From JAAYED01 sp040772225 (GTDB taxonomy: Bacteria; Chloroflexota; Anaerolineae; UBA1429), in contig JAXGYO010000002.1 in NCBI GenBank assembly GCA_040772225.1, forward strand, positions 1,054,001 to 1,118,000: a stretch of DNA of 64,000 bases, written 5' to 3'. Of this stretch, positions 41,822-50,225 are shown in pieces. Position 1 is the stretch's first letter, and each line of letters opens with the position of its first letter. A program made the translations under genes and the position numbers. The notes beneath the pieces are model-generated. The model was given only the letters and a program-made list of their open reading frames with translations. It had not been told where the DNA came from and did not search any database.

Positions 41822-42895
41822 ATGGTCGATACACTGGAGTTGATGCGCCGTCTCTCCGAGGCCCCGGGGATCTCGGGCCACGAGGAGACCGTGCGCGCCC
41901 TGATTCAGGAGGCGATGGCTCCCTTCGCCGACGAGATGCGCACCGATGCCCTGGGGAACTTGATCGCCCTGCAGCGAGGCGGCGGCACCGGAGAGCAACG
42001 CCGGGCCATCATGCTGGCCGCCCACATGGACGAGATCGGGCTGATGGTTTCTGGCTTTGACGGGGCTTTTTTGCGTTTCGCGCCAGTGGGCGGCGTGGAC
42101 CTGCGCACCCTGGTGGGACAGGAGGTCACCGTCCACGGCTGCCGGGACCTGCCAGGGATCGTCGCCAGCCGTCCGCCCCACGTGCTCACCGCCGAGGAGC
42201 GCAGCCAGCCGGTGCCTCTGGAAAAGCTGTTCATCGACACCGGCCTCACCGAGCAGGGCCTGCGCGAGCAGGTGCGCATCGGTGACCTGATCACCATGCG
42301 GCGGACGTTCACCGAGCTGGCCAACGGCTACGCCACGGGCAAGGCCATGGACGACCGCGCCGGCGTGGCCAGCCTAGTGGTCTGCCTGGAGGCGTTGCGG
42401 GGCATGACTCACCCCTGGGACGTCTACGCCGTAGCCACGACTCAGGAGGAGGTGGGGCTCAAGGGCGCCACCGTGAGCGCCTTTGGCCTGACGCCCGACC
42501 TGGGCATCGCCGTGGACGTGGGCTTTGGCAAGCAGCAGGGCGTCAATGACAGCAGGGTCATCGAGATGGACGCCGGCCCGGCAGTGGCCATGGGACCCAA
42601 CATCCATCCGAAAATGCGCGCCCGCCTGATGGCCACCGCCAAAGAACTGGAGCTCAAGGTTCAGAGCGAGGTGGTTGCGGGCGCCTCTGGCACCGACGGC
42701 TGGGCCATCCAGGTGTCGCGGGAGGGCATCCCCACCCTGGTGCTCTCGATCCCGCTGCGCTATATGCACACCTCGGTGGAGACGATCTGCCTCCGCGACA
42801 TCGATCGCACCGGTCGGCTGCTGGCGTATTTCATCGCCAGGCTGGATGGCGCCGCAGTCGACGAGCTCGGCCTCGAGGAAGGAGCGACGGCATGA
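41822..42895 (+). CDS. M42 family aminopeptidase 1
   Basis: The 357-residue metallopeptidase shows LAAHMDEIGLMV (His and Asp ligands), KAMDDRAGVASLVV (bridging Asp), TTQEEVGLKGA (catalytic Glu pair), AVDVGFGKQ and RYMHTSVE (last His). M42 enzymes of the glutamyl-aminopeptidase/TET type form dodecameric cytosolic particles that trim peptides. GGAG lies upstream of the ATG. The stop overlaps the next start (42892), so the three paralogues are coupled. Confidence 0.9.
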   Translation: MVDTLELMRRLSEAPGISGHEETVRALIQEAMAPFADEMRTDALGNLIALQRGGGTGEQRRAIMLAAHMDEIGLMVSGFDGAFLRFAPVGGVDLRTLVGQEVTVHGCRDLPGIVASRPPHVLTAEERSQPVPLEKLFIDTGLTEQGLREQVRIGDLITMRRTFTELANGYATGKAMDDRAGVASLVVCLEALRGMTHPWDVYAVATTQEEVGLKGATVSAFGLTPDLGIAVDVGFGKQQGVNDSRVIEMDAGPAVAMGPNIHPKMRARLMATAKELELKVQSEVVAGASGTDGWAIQVSREGIPTLVLSIPLRYMHTSVETICLRDIDRTGRLLAYFIARLDGAAVDELGLEEGATA

Positions 42896-43944
42896 ACCTG
42901 CAAGCATTCACACAGGCCCGCGGCGTCTCGGGCAACGAGGATGCCGCCCGTGAGGTCATCCTGGAGGCGGTGCGCCCATTCATCGACGATCACCGGGTGG
43001 ACGCGCTGGGCAACCTGATCTGCCACAAGGCTCCCAGGGGGGGCGCAGACGGGGCAACACCGCTCAGAGTGATGGTAGCCGCCCATATGGACGAGATCGG
43101 CCTGATCATCACCGGCATCAACGCCGATGGCACGCTCTCCTTTGACAAGATCGGGGGCATCGACGACCGGGTGTTGCTCTCCAAGCAAGTGCTTGTGGGA
43201 GCCGATGCCGTGCCGGGGGTGATCGGCTATGCGCCGATTCATCTGATCCCGGCGGCAGAGCGCGCCAAGGCCCCCGACATGTCCAGGGCCGTGATCGACA
43301 TTGGCGCCACAGACAAGGCCGGCGCCGAAAAGCTGGTCTCGCTCGGCGACTATGTCTCCTTCCGTGGCGAGTGGGCCGTGCTGGACGAGGGCGGCCTGCG
43401 CACCGTCGTCGCCAAGGCCCTCGATGATCGGGCCGGCTGCGCCATCCTGGCGGAGCTGCTCCAGGAGAATTATGCCATCGACCTGTATGGCGTGTTCACC
43501 ACGCAGGAGGAGGTAGGCCTGCGCGGCGCCCGCGTGGCCGCCCAGCGCATCGCCCCCGACGTGGCCATCGTCCTGGAGGGCACCATCTGCGACGATCTGC
43601 CCAAGCCCCCTGAGGAAGACATCTCGCCCGTTACGCGCCTGGGTGACGGACCGGCGATCACCTTCATGGATCGCTCCGTGATCGCCGATCGCCGCCTGGT
43701 CAAGCTGCTGCTGACCGTCGCAGGCGAAAAAGGAATTCCGCACCAGTTCAAGAGCGCCGTGGCGGGCGGCACCGACGCGGGGGCTATCCACCTCACAGGC
43801 GAGGGCGTGCCCTCGGTTACTGTGGCCGTGCCATCGCGCTATATCCATGCGCCCATCAGTATGCTCAGTCTCAACGATTTCGATCACGCCGTGCAGCTCG
43901 TGCGCGCGGCGCTGCATGCTTTGGAGGGAGGGCTCCCGTCATGA
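42892..43944 (+). CDS. M42 family aminopeptidase 2
   Basis: The 350-residue product has VAAHMDEIGLII, KALDDRAGCAILAEL and TTQEEVGLRGARVA. VLEGTICDD holds a Glu where copies 1 and 3 have Asp, and RYIHAPISM carries the last His. The other metal and catalytic residues are kept. Four-base overlaps join it to both neighbours. The sequence differs considerably from copies 1 and 3, so these are old paralogues that may have different specificities or form mixed particles. Confidence 0.9.
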   Translation: MNLQAFTQARGVSGNEDAAREVILEAVRPFIDDHRVDALGNLICHKAPRGGADGATPLRVMVAAHMDEIGLIITGINADGTLSFDKIGGIDDRVLLSKQVLVGADAVPGVIGYAPIHLIPAAERAKAPDMSRAVIDIGATDKAGAEKLVSLGDYVSFRGEWAVLDEGGLRTVVAKALDDRAGCAILAELLQENYAIDLYGVFTTQEEVGLRGARVAAQRIAPDVAIVLEGTICDDLPKPPEEDISPVTRLGDGPAITFMDRSVIADRRLVKLLLTVAGEKGIPHQFKSAVAGGTDAGAIHLTGEGVPSVTVAVPSRYIHAPISMLSLNDFDHAVQLVRAALHALEGGLPS

Positions 43945-44942
43945 AAGAGATGATTCAGCGTCTGGTCGAGGCTTATGGCCCCTCGGGTAACGAGGCGGGC
44001 ATCGCCGCCGTCATTCAGGAGATGGTGCGCCCCTACGTGGACGACCTGCGCACCGATGCCCTGGGCAACGTGATCGCGCTCAAACGCGGCACGGGCGGCG
44101 GCGTTCCTGTGATGGTGGCCGCCCACATGGACGAGATCGGCGTCATCGTGACCTGGGTGGATGATGAAGGCTTTTTGCGGTTCGCGCCCACCGGCGGCGT
44201 CTCCCCTGTCACCCTGATGGGCGGCCGGGTGCGCTTCGCCAACGGCACGCTGGGCGTCATCGGCTGGGAGCGCTGGATGCGTCCTGACGCCGGCACGCGC
44301 CGGCCCGAACTCGACGAGATGTTCATCGATGTGGGCGCCACCTCGAAAGAAGACTGCCCCGTGGGGATCGGTGATGCGGCCGGCTTTGTGCGCCCGTTCG
44401 AGGATCTGGGCAACCGGCTGGTGGCCAAGTCCATGGATGACCGCATCGCCTGCGCCGTGGCCATTCAGGCGCTCAAGGAGATCACTTCCACGCCCAACGA
44501 TCTGTACGTGGTGTTCACCGTGCAGGAAGAGGTCGGCACGCGCGGCGCCCTGACCGCCGCCTATGGCATCGAGCCCGCCCTGGGCATCGCCGTGGACGTG
44601 ACCATGACCGGTGACACGCCCAAAGCCCGCCCCATGGCGGTGAGCCTGGGAGATGGCCCGGCGATCAAGGTCATGGACTCGGGCATGCTGGCCCACCCGG
44701 ACGTGGTGCGCTGGATGACCACGACGGCAGAGGCGCTGGGGATCGCCTATCAGCGCGAGGTCCTTCTGGGCGGCAGCACCGACGCGCGCGCCATCCAGAC
44801 CTCGCGGGCGGGCGTGCCCGCCGGCTGCATCTCGATCCCCTGCCGGTACGTGCACACGCCGTCGGAGATGGTGGACACTGGCGACGTGGAGGGCGCGGTC
44901 AAGCTGTTGACCGCCCTGCTGTCGGGACCCATCGTTCTCTAG
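43941..44942 (+). CDS. M42 family aminopeptidase 3
   Basis: The 333-residue product has VAAHMDEIGVIVTWVDDEG, KSMDDRIACAVAIQAL, TVQEEVGTRGALTAAYG, AVDVTMTGDTP and RYVHTPSEMVD, so the full ligand and catalytic set is present. It ends the operon. The tandem repeat array begins about 70 bp after it. Confidence 0.9.
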   Translation: MKEMIQRLVEAYGPSGNEAGIAAVIQEMVRPYVDDLRTDALGNVIALKRGTGGGVPVMVAAHMDEIGVIVTWVDDEGFLRFAPTGGVSPVTLMGGRVRFANGTLGVIGWERWMRPDAGTRRPELDEMFIDVGATSKEDCPVGIGDAAGFVRPFEDLGNRLVAKSMDDRIACAVAIQALKEITSTPNDLYVVFTVQEEVGTRGALTAAYGIEPALGIAVDVTMTGDTPKARPMAVSLGDGPAIKVMDSGMLAHPDVVRWMTTTAEALGIAYQREVLLGGSTDARAIQTSRAGVPAGCISIPCRYVHTPSEMVDTGDVEGAVKLLTALLSGPIVL

Positions 44943-45009
44943 TTCCAAGTGCCAAACGGGGGAGGCCAACAACGGCCTTCCCCGTTCTCCGTTCCTGCCA
45001 ATCCGTGGC

Positions 45010-46205
45010 CCTGTACTCTGCGATTGAGTGCTGGGGCGCGGGCAGTGAGGCCCGCGGCGGTCGGGACCGGTGCACTCCGCGATTTAGTGTTGGGGCGCGG
45101 GCCGCCTGGCCCGCATGCTCTTGCTGACGCAATTGGCGAGCAGGATGCCGTCTAAAGCCGGCGGTCCATGGGACCTGTAGGCCGCCAGCGTTCTGGTGCT
45201 ATGGAACGGGGCGCGGGCAATCCCTGGCGATGCAATTGGCGAGCAGGATGCCGGCTAAAGCCGGCGGTCCATGGGACCTGTAGGCCGCCAGCGTTCTGGT
45301 GCTATGGGACGGGGCGCGGGCCGCCTGGCCCGCATGCTGGTGCTGACGCTAGACGGATGCCGGCTAAAGCCGGCGGTCCATGGGACCTGTAGGCCGCCAG
45401 CGTTCTGGTGCTATGGGACGGGGCGCGGGCCGCCTGGCCCGCATGCTGGTGCTGGCTAGACTACAACACGGATGCCGGCTAAAGCCGGCGGTCCATGGGA
45501 CCTGTAGCCCGCCAGCGTTCTGGTGCTATGGGACGGGGCGCGGGCCGCCTGGCCCGCATGCTGGTGCTGACGCAATTGGCCAGGAGGATGCCGGCTAAAG
45601 CCGGCGGTCCACAAGACCTCTTGCCCGCCAGCGTTCTGGTGCTATGGGACGGGGCGCGGGCCGCCTGGCCCGCATGCTGGTGCTGATGCAATTGGCGAGC
45701 AGGATGCCGGCTAAAGCCGGAGGCCCACAAGACCTGTCGCCCGCCAGCGTTCTGCTGGTACGGGACGGGGCGCGGGCCGCCTGGCCCGCATGGTGGTGCT
45801 GACGCAATTGGCGAGCAGGATGCCGGCTAAAGCCGGCGGTCCATGGGACCTGTAGCCCGCCAGCGTTCTGGTGCTATGGGACGGGGCGGGCCGGGCCCGC
45901 CTGGTGCATGCTCTTGCTGACGCAATTGGCGAGCAGGATGCCGGCTAAAGCCGGCGGTCCATGAGACCTGTAGGCCGCCAGCGTTCTGGTGCTATGGGAC
46001 GGGGCGCGGGCCGCCTGGCCCGCATGCTCTTGCTGACGCAATTGGCGAGCAGGATGCCGGCTAAAGCCGGCGGTCCATGGGACCTGTGCCGCCAGCGTTC
46101 TGGTGCTATGGGACGGGGCGCGGGCCGCCTGGCCCGCATGCTGGTGCTGACGCAATTGGCGAGCAGGATGCCGGCTAAAGCCGGCGGTCCATGGGACCTG
46201 TAGCC
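45010..46205. repeat. Tandem array of ten dyad-rich units of about 104-118 bp
   Basis: The motif ATGCCGGCTAAAGCCGGC, or one base different in the first copy, starts at 45144, 45248, 45357, 45472, 45588, 45704, 45820, 45938, 46054 and 46168, mostly 114-118 bp apart. Each unit holds three dyads: GCCGGCTAAAGCCGGC, GGTCCATGGGACC, and GCGGGCCGCCTGGCCCGC. A constant GACGCAATTGGCGAGCAGG and a CGCCAGCGTTCTGGTGCTAT block also recur. Two looser units (GGGGCGCGGGCAGTGAGGC and GGGGCGCGGGCCGCCTGGC) precede it from 45030. Both strands stay partly open, but the products are repetitive (GPPALAGILLAN-like), so I call no gene. The array fills the gap between the convergent M42 operon and the HAD gene, 9 bp from the latter's stop. 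Confidence 0.9.
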
Positions 46206-46214
46206 CTCGTCGCC

Positions 46215-47015
46215 TCAGTCCAGCGCCGCGCGCCACGCCGCCAGCATCTCGGGCAGGTCGGCATAGATCAGGTCCGGCGGCGCCTCGTAGGCAAGCGCCT
46301 CTTCGCGGGTGGAGATCCCCGTCTCAACCATAATCGTGTGAATCCCTGCCCGGTGGCCGCCCAGGATATCCGTATCCAGCCGGTCCCCAAGGATCGCGGT
46401 ATCCTCCGAGCTGCCGCCCAGCATCTCCAGCGCCTCCAGCAGCGCCGGCGTCCCCGGCTTGCCGATGATCAACGGCTCCACGTCAGTGGCCGCCGTGATC
46501 GCCGCCTGGATGCTGCCCGCCCCGGGGACGATGTCCCGCTCCAGCGGGTAGGTCTTGTCGGGGTTGGTGCCGATAAAGGTCGCCCCGTCACGGATGGCGA
46601 GGGTGGCGGTCACCAGCTTGTCATAGGTCAGGTACTTGTCCCAGCCGGCCACCACATAGGCCGACTCGCGCCCACCGATGACGAAACCGCGCGCCTCCAG
46701 CGCGTCTACCAGCGCCTGCTCGCCCACGACGAACACCCGGCTGCCAGCCGGGGCGTGCACCGCCAGGTACTGCGCGGTTGCCACGGAGGAGGGAAAGATC
46801 TGATCCTCGGGCACATCCATGCCCATCCCCAGGAGTCGCGCCCTGAATTGCGCCGCCGTGAGGGTAGAGTTGTTGGTAACCAGCAGGTAGCCCAGGCCGC
46901 GCTGCTGCAGAAACCGAATCAGGTCGGCAGCGCCGGGGAGCGCCGTGTGCCCGCGATACAGCACCCCATCCATATCCACCAGCAGGTTGCGAATCTGTCC
47001 CAGTCCGATGCTCAT
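46215..47015 (-). CDS. HAD-IIA family sugar/nucleotide phosphatase (NagD-like)
   Basis: The 266-residue product has motif I LLVDMDGVLYRG, motif II LLVTNNSTLT, an IIA cap, and motif IV ILGDRLDTDILGGHRAGIHTIMV. It should remove phosphate from a small metabolite, such as p-nitrophenyl-, nucleotide- or sugar-phosphate-like substrates. The true substrate is unknown. A TATAAT on the minus strand (47076-47071) lies about 55 nt before the ATG, with a poor -35. The gene ends 9 bp from the tandem repeat array. Confidence 0.88.
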   Translation of the reverse strand: MSIGLGQIRNLLVDMDGVLYRGHTALPGAADLIRFLQQRGLGYLLVTNNSTLTAAQFRARLLGMGMDVPEDQIFPSSVATAQYLAVHAPAGSRVFVVGEQALVDALEARGFVIGGRESAYVVAGWDKYLTYDKLVTATLAIRDGATFIGTNPDKTYPLERDIVPGAGSIQAAITAATDVEPLIIGKPGTPALLEALEMLGGSSEDTAILGDRLDTDILGGHRAGIHTIMVETGISTREEALAYEAPPDLIYADLPEMLAAWRAALD

Positions 47016-47244
47016 ACTACAACATGCCCCCTCACCATGCCCGTTCGCCAGCGCCAGGACTCAAAGTGGCATTATAGCATCGTGCGCGGCTCTGGCCAGA
47101 ATGGTCTATCCAGACGCAACGCCAGACCGCAGAAGCCCCGCCACGGCGCCGATCCGGCAGCAGGCGTTTCCCAAACTGAGAAAACTCCGCTATCATAGGT
47201 GCGCCCGGAACACGGCGCGAAACCCACAGAACGAGGTGCCTCGT

Positions 47245-47847
47245 ATGCCCATTACCGTCGACGCGCGCGGCCTTGCGTGCCCGCAACCCGTGATTCTCAC
47301 CCGCAACGCGATGCGCGAGTCCGATCAGGTGACGACGCTGGTCAGTGCGCCCGATCAGGTGGAGAACGTGCGGCGTCTCGCTGAGCGCGCCGGCTGGGTG
47401 GTGACGGTGACCCCGGCCGAGCCAGGCCACGCGATACACATGACCAAGGGTCACGCGCCGCGCGAGCCCGAGGTGACGCCCGATATCGCCGTCTGTGCCC
47501 CTGGCACGGGGCCCGGACGCGTCCTGGTCCTGGCCAGCGATCAGATCGGACGGGGCGAAGCAGAGCTGGGATCGATCCTGATGCGATCATTCCTGTACAC
47601 ACTGCAACAGATCGAGCCAAGGCCCGACACCCTCATTCTGATGAATGCCGGCGTCAAGCTGGCGGTCGAAGGATCCCCGGTACTGTCCGATCTGCAAGCT
47701 CTGCAGAACAATGGCCTGCAGATCCTGGTGTGCGGCACGTGCCTGGACTATTTCCAGCTCAAGCATCGCATCGCCGCGGGCATCATCTCGAACATGTACA
47801 CGATCGCCGAGACGATTCTGTCTGCGGGGCAAAGTACCTTTCTCTAG
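47245..47847 (+). CDS. yedF: YedF-like sulfurtransferase family protein
   Basis: ATG 47245, with GAGG upstream, gives 200 residues. Residues 1-75 are TusA-like, with the conserved Cys in VDARGLACPQPVILTRNAM. Residues 90-200 are a DsrE-like domain (GRVLVLASDQIGRGEAELG, DTLILMNAGVKLAVEGS, ILVCGTCLDYF). This two-domain order is that of proteins called selenium-metabolism protein YedF. The C-terminal CGTCLD motif suggests redox or sulfur handling. Downstream genes follow on the same strand. Confidence 0.85.
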   Translation: MPITVDARGLACPQPVILTRNAMRESDQVTTLVSAPDQVENVRRLAERAGWVVTVTPAEPGHAIHMTKGHAPREPEVTPDIAVCAPGTGPGRVLVLASDQIGRGEAELGSILMRSFLYTLQQIEPRPDTLILMNAGVKLAVEGSPVLSDLQALQNNGLQILVCGTCLDYFQLKHRIAAGIISNMYTIAETILSAGQSTFL

Positions 47848-47881
47848 TGATATTGCTGACGCCTTTAGAGGAGACCACAGC

Positions 47882-48541
47882 ATGGACCCCACCACATTTC
47901 GACTGGTCGACTTGACGCATGTGATCGTGCCCGGTGAGGGCGCCCGTCCCATCACCATCGAGCGCGTGCCCGCGCCAGAGGCGGTGGCTGACGGGCTCTG
48001 GTACATCATGCACCGGGTGGAGATGCCGCTGAACCACGTGGGGACCCACATCGAGGCGCCCTATCACGTCGATCCGAACGGCCTGGACGTTTCTCAGATA
48101 CCGCTGGAAACGCTGTGCGGCAGTGCGGCCGTACTCGACCTGTCAATTGTTGCGCCAGGCGGTGTGGTGACAGACGCCGATATCGCCCTGGCGGCACAGC
48201 CAGCCGGCGGCTTACAGCCCGGAGACATCGTCCTGCTGCGTCTCGACTATGACTACAATCCGGCCAACAACCGGCACTTTTCCGCGGAGGCGATCGGCTA
48301 TCTGGTGGCCTCCGGCGTCAAGCTGGTGGGCACCGACCTGCTGGGCATCGAGCTGCCGCGAGACGATCCCCGCCTGCTGGAGCAGTACAACCACCATCAA
48401 CTGATGACGGCGGGCATCCCCCTCATTGAACAGGTGGCCCATCTGAACCAGCTCACCAAACCGCGCGTGACGGTGTTCGCGCTGCCCGTCCCCATTCGCG
48501 GGCTGGACAGCTTTCCGATCCGTCTGATCGCGCTGGAATAG
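47882..48541 (+). CDS. Cyclase family metal-dependent hydrolase (kynurenine formamidase-like)
   Basis: ATG 47882 gives 219 residues. The cyclase metal motif H-x-G-T-H-x-x-x-P-x-H is present as HVGTHIEAPYH. DIVLLRLDYDYN follows, and GTDLLGIELPRDD is the family C-terminal block. Members hydrolyse N-formylkynurenine or similar amides or lactones. With an indolepyruvate oxidoreductase subunit next door, a link to tryptophan or aromatic breakdown is conceivable but not shown. Confidence 0.8.
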   Translation: MDPTTFRLVDLTHVIVPGEGARPITIERVPAPEAVADGLWYIMHRVEMPLNHVGTHIEAPYHVDPNGLDVSQIPLETLCGSAAVLDLSIVAPGGVVTDADIALAAQPAGGLQPGDIVLLRLDYDYNPANNRHFSAEAIGYLVASGVKLVGTDLLGIELPRDDPRLLEQYNHHQLMTAGIPLIEQVAHLNQLTKPRVTVFALPVPIRGLDSFPIRLIALE

Positions 48542-48554
48542 CCAGGAGGAACCG

Positions 48555-50225
48555 TTGACACCTGCTCGCACTGCACCATCCACCTGCCCTGCTGAACTCT
48601 TTGGCAAGCCCCTGCGCGGCGATCATGCTCTGGCTTACGGCGCGGTCGCGGCGGGGGTCAGCCTGGTCACCGGATATCCCGGCTCGCCTGCCACGCCCGT
48701 GTTCGACGCGATCCTGGCCGCTAGCGCGCCAGGCGAGCGGATTGTCCAGTGGGCCCCCAACGAAAAGGTTGCCATGGAGATGGCCATGGGCGCATCGCTG
48801 GCCGGCCAACGCTCACTGGTTGTGCTCAAGTCGGTGGGACTCAACGTCGCCCTCGATCCGCTGGCCACCTTTAGCCTCTCAGGCTGTTTCGGCGGGCTGG
48901 TGATCCTGCTGGGCGATGACCCTGGCGGCTGGAGTTCTCAGAACGAACAGGACACCCGCTGGCTGGCACGCACGGCCGAGGTGCCCGTGATCGAGCCGGG
49001 AGATATTCGTGATGCGGCCAACCTGATGGTGCAGGCTTACGCCTGGTCCGAGGCTCATGGGCTGCCGATTATCCTGCGCATCACCAACAGCTATGCCACC
49101 GAAAAGGCGATGGTGGATCCGCCCTGGCAACTGCCCCGCGCTATGGGCGTCTTTCTGCGCAAGCGCGGCCGCTGGGTCGTGCTACCGACGACCGTCGTCA
49201 AGCGCCATCGCTCGCTGCATCGCCACCTCCGTGACCTGCAGCGCGATCTCGAAGGCTCACCCTATGACCGTGTTAGCGGGAGCGGGCCGCAGGGCGTCAT
49301 CGCCGTGGGGCATACCCTGCCGCGGGTGCGCGAGGCCCTGGCTGCAGACACCCAGGTGAGCCTGCTCTCGCTAACCAGCGTCTGGCCGCTGCCCGAGCAG
49401 GCGCTGGTCCAGTGGGCAGCCGATGTGGAGAGCGTCCTGGTCGTTGAGGAGGGCGGGTCCTTTGTAGAGAGCCAACTGCGGGGCCTGTTCCAGAGAGTGG
49501 GGGTGCAGGCGCAGGTACACGGCCGCGAAACTCGGCTGCTCCCCGATGAAGGAGAACTGACGGTCGCGGATATCGCTGCCGGGTTGGAGGCCTTCCGTCC
49601 CGGCCTGAGCGCGCGCGTTTCAGCAGCCCCTGCGCGCGCAATGCCCAGCCGCGTGCCGCTCTGCGAGGGGTGCGGCTATACGCCGCTCTTTGAGGCGCTG
49701 CTCGCCGCCATGGAGAAGCACGGCGGGCGAAACCGCCACATCGTCGTGGGCGAGACCGGCTGCATGGTGCGCGCTGACCTGCCTCCTATGGAGCTTTTCG
49801 ATGTCAAGTACGGCCTCGGCTCAGGCCTGGGGATGGGCCTCGGCCTGGCCTTGAGCACGAAGCGGCAGCGCGTCGTCTGCCTGGTGGGAGACTCGTCCTT
49901 TTTCCACAGCGACAGCAACGCGCTGCCGCAGGTGATGCAAGCCAACGTCCCCATGACAATCATCGTGCTGGATAACGAGGTCACCGCGCTAACCGGCGGA
50001 CAGGCCCATCCCGGCACGCCACATGACGAGCGGGGCACTAGCCGGAGCCAGCAGGACATCGTGCCCATCTTGAGAGCCTACGGCATCATTCCTGCAGTCG
50101 TCATGCCCAGCAACCCCGAGGCCATGGCACAGGCGCTGGAAGCCGCCCTCGAAACCACCGGTCCCGCCTTTATTGTCGCCCGCGTGCCCTGCCCTCTCTA
50201 TGCCAGCCGGGAAGAGACGTCATGA
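48555..50225 (+). CDS. iorA: Indolepyruvate ferredoxin oxidoreductase alpha-like protein, no ferredoxin domain
   Basis: TTG 48555 has GGAGG 6 nt upstream. The 556-residue product has a pyrimidine domain (GAVAAGVSLVTGYPGSPAT, NEKVAMEMAMGASLAG) and a transketolase-like third domain. The TPP domain then follows, with LCEGCGYTPLFEAL, VGETGCMVRADLPP and VGDSSFFHSDSNALP, where GDS stands for GDG in the Mg/TPP motif. IorA normally ends with two 4Fe-4S clusters and pairs with IorB. Here the protein ends before any CxxCxxC set and no iorB follows, so electrons must go elsewhere or activity is altered. Its stop overlaps the sbcD start. Confidence 0.8.
   Translation: MTPARTAPSTCPAELFGKPLRGDHALAYGAVAAGVSLVTGYPGSPATPVFDAILAASAPGERIVQWAPNEKVAMEMAMGASLAGQRSLVVLKSVGLNVALDPLATFSLSGCFGGLVILLGDDPGGWSSQNEQDTRWLARTAEVPVIEPGDIRDAANLMVQAYAWSEAHGLPIILRITNSYATEKAMVDPPWQLPRAMGVFLRKRGRWVVLPTTVVKRHRSLHRHLRDLQRDLEGSPYDRVSGSGPQGVIAVGHTLPRVREALAADTQVSLLSLTSVWPLPEQALVQWAADVESVLVVEEGGSFVESQLRGLFQRVGVQAQVHGRETRLLPDEGELTVADIAAGLEAFRPGLSARVSAAPARAMPSRVPLCEGCGYTPLFEALLAAMEKHGGRNRHIVVGETGCMVRADLPPMELFDVKYGLGSGLGMGLGLALSTKRQRVVCLVGDSSFFHSDSNALPQVMQANVPMTIIVLDNEVTALTGGQAHPGTPHDERGTSRSQQDIVPILRAYGIIPAVVMPSNPEAMAQALEAALETTGPAFIVARVPCPLYASREETS

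Noticed and set aside
45010..46205. The tandem array as a CRISPR locus
   Set aside because: Units are about 116 bp, near-identical across their whole length, with no variable spacers and no cas genes.
45158..46236. Open frames through the tandem array, on both strands, encoding repeated segments such as GPPALAGILLAN
   Set aside because: They arise from repetition of a 116-bp unit in a GC-rich stretch, differ between units, lack ribosome sites and are shared by both strands. I treat the array as non-coding.
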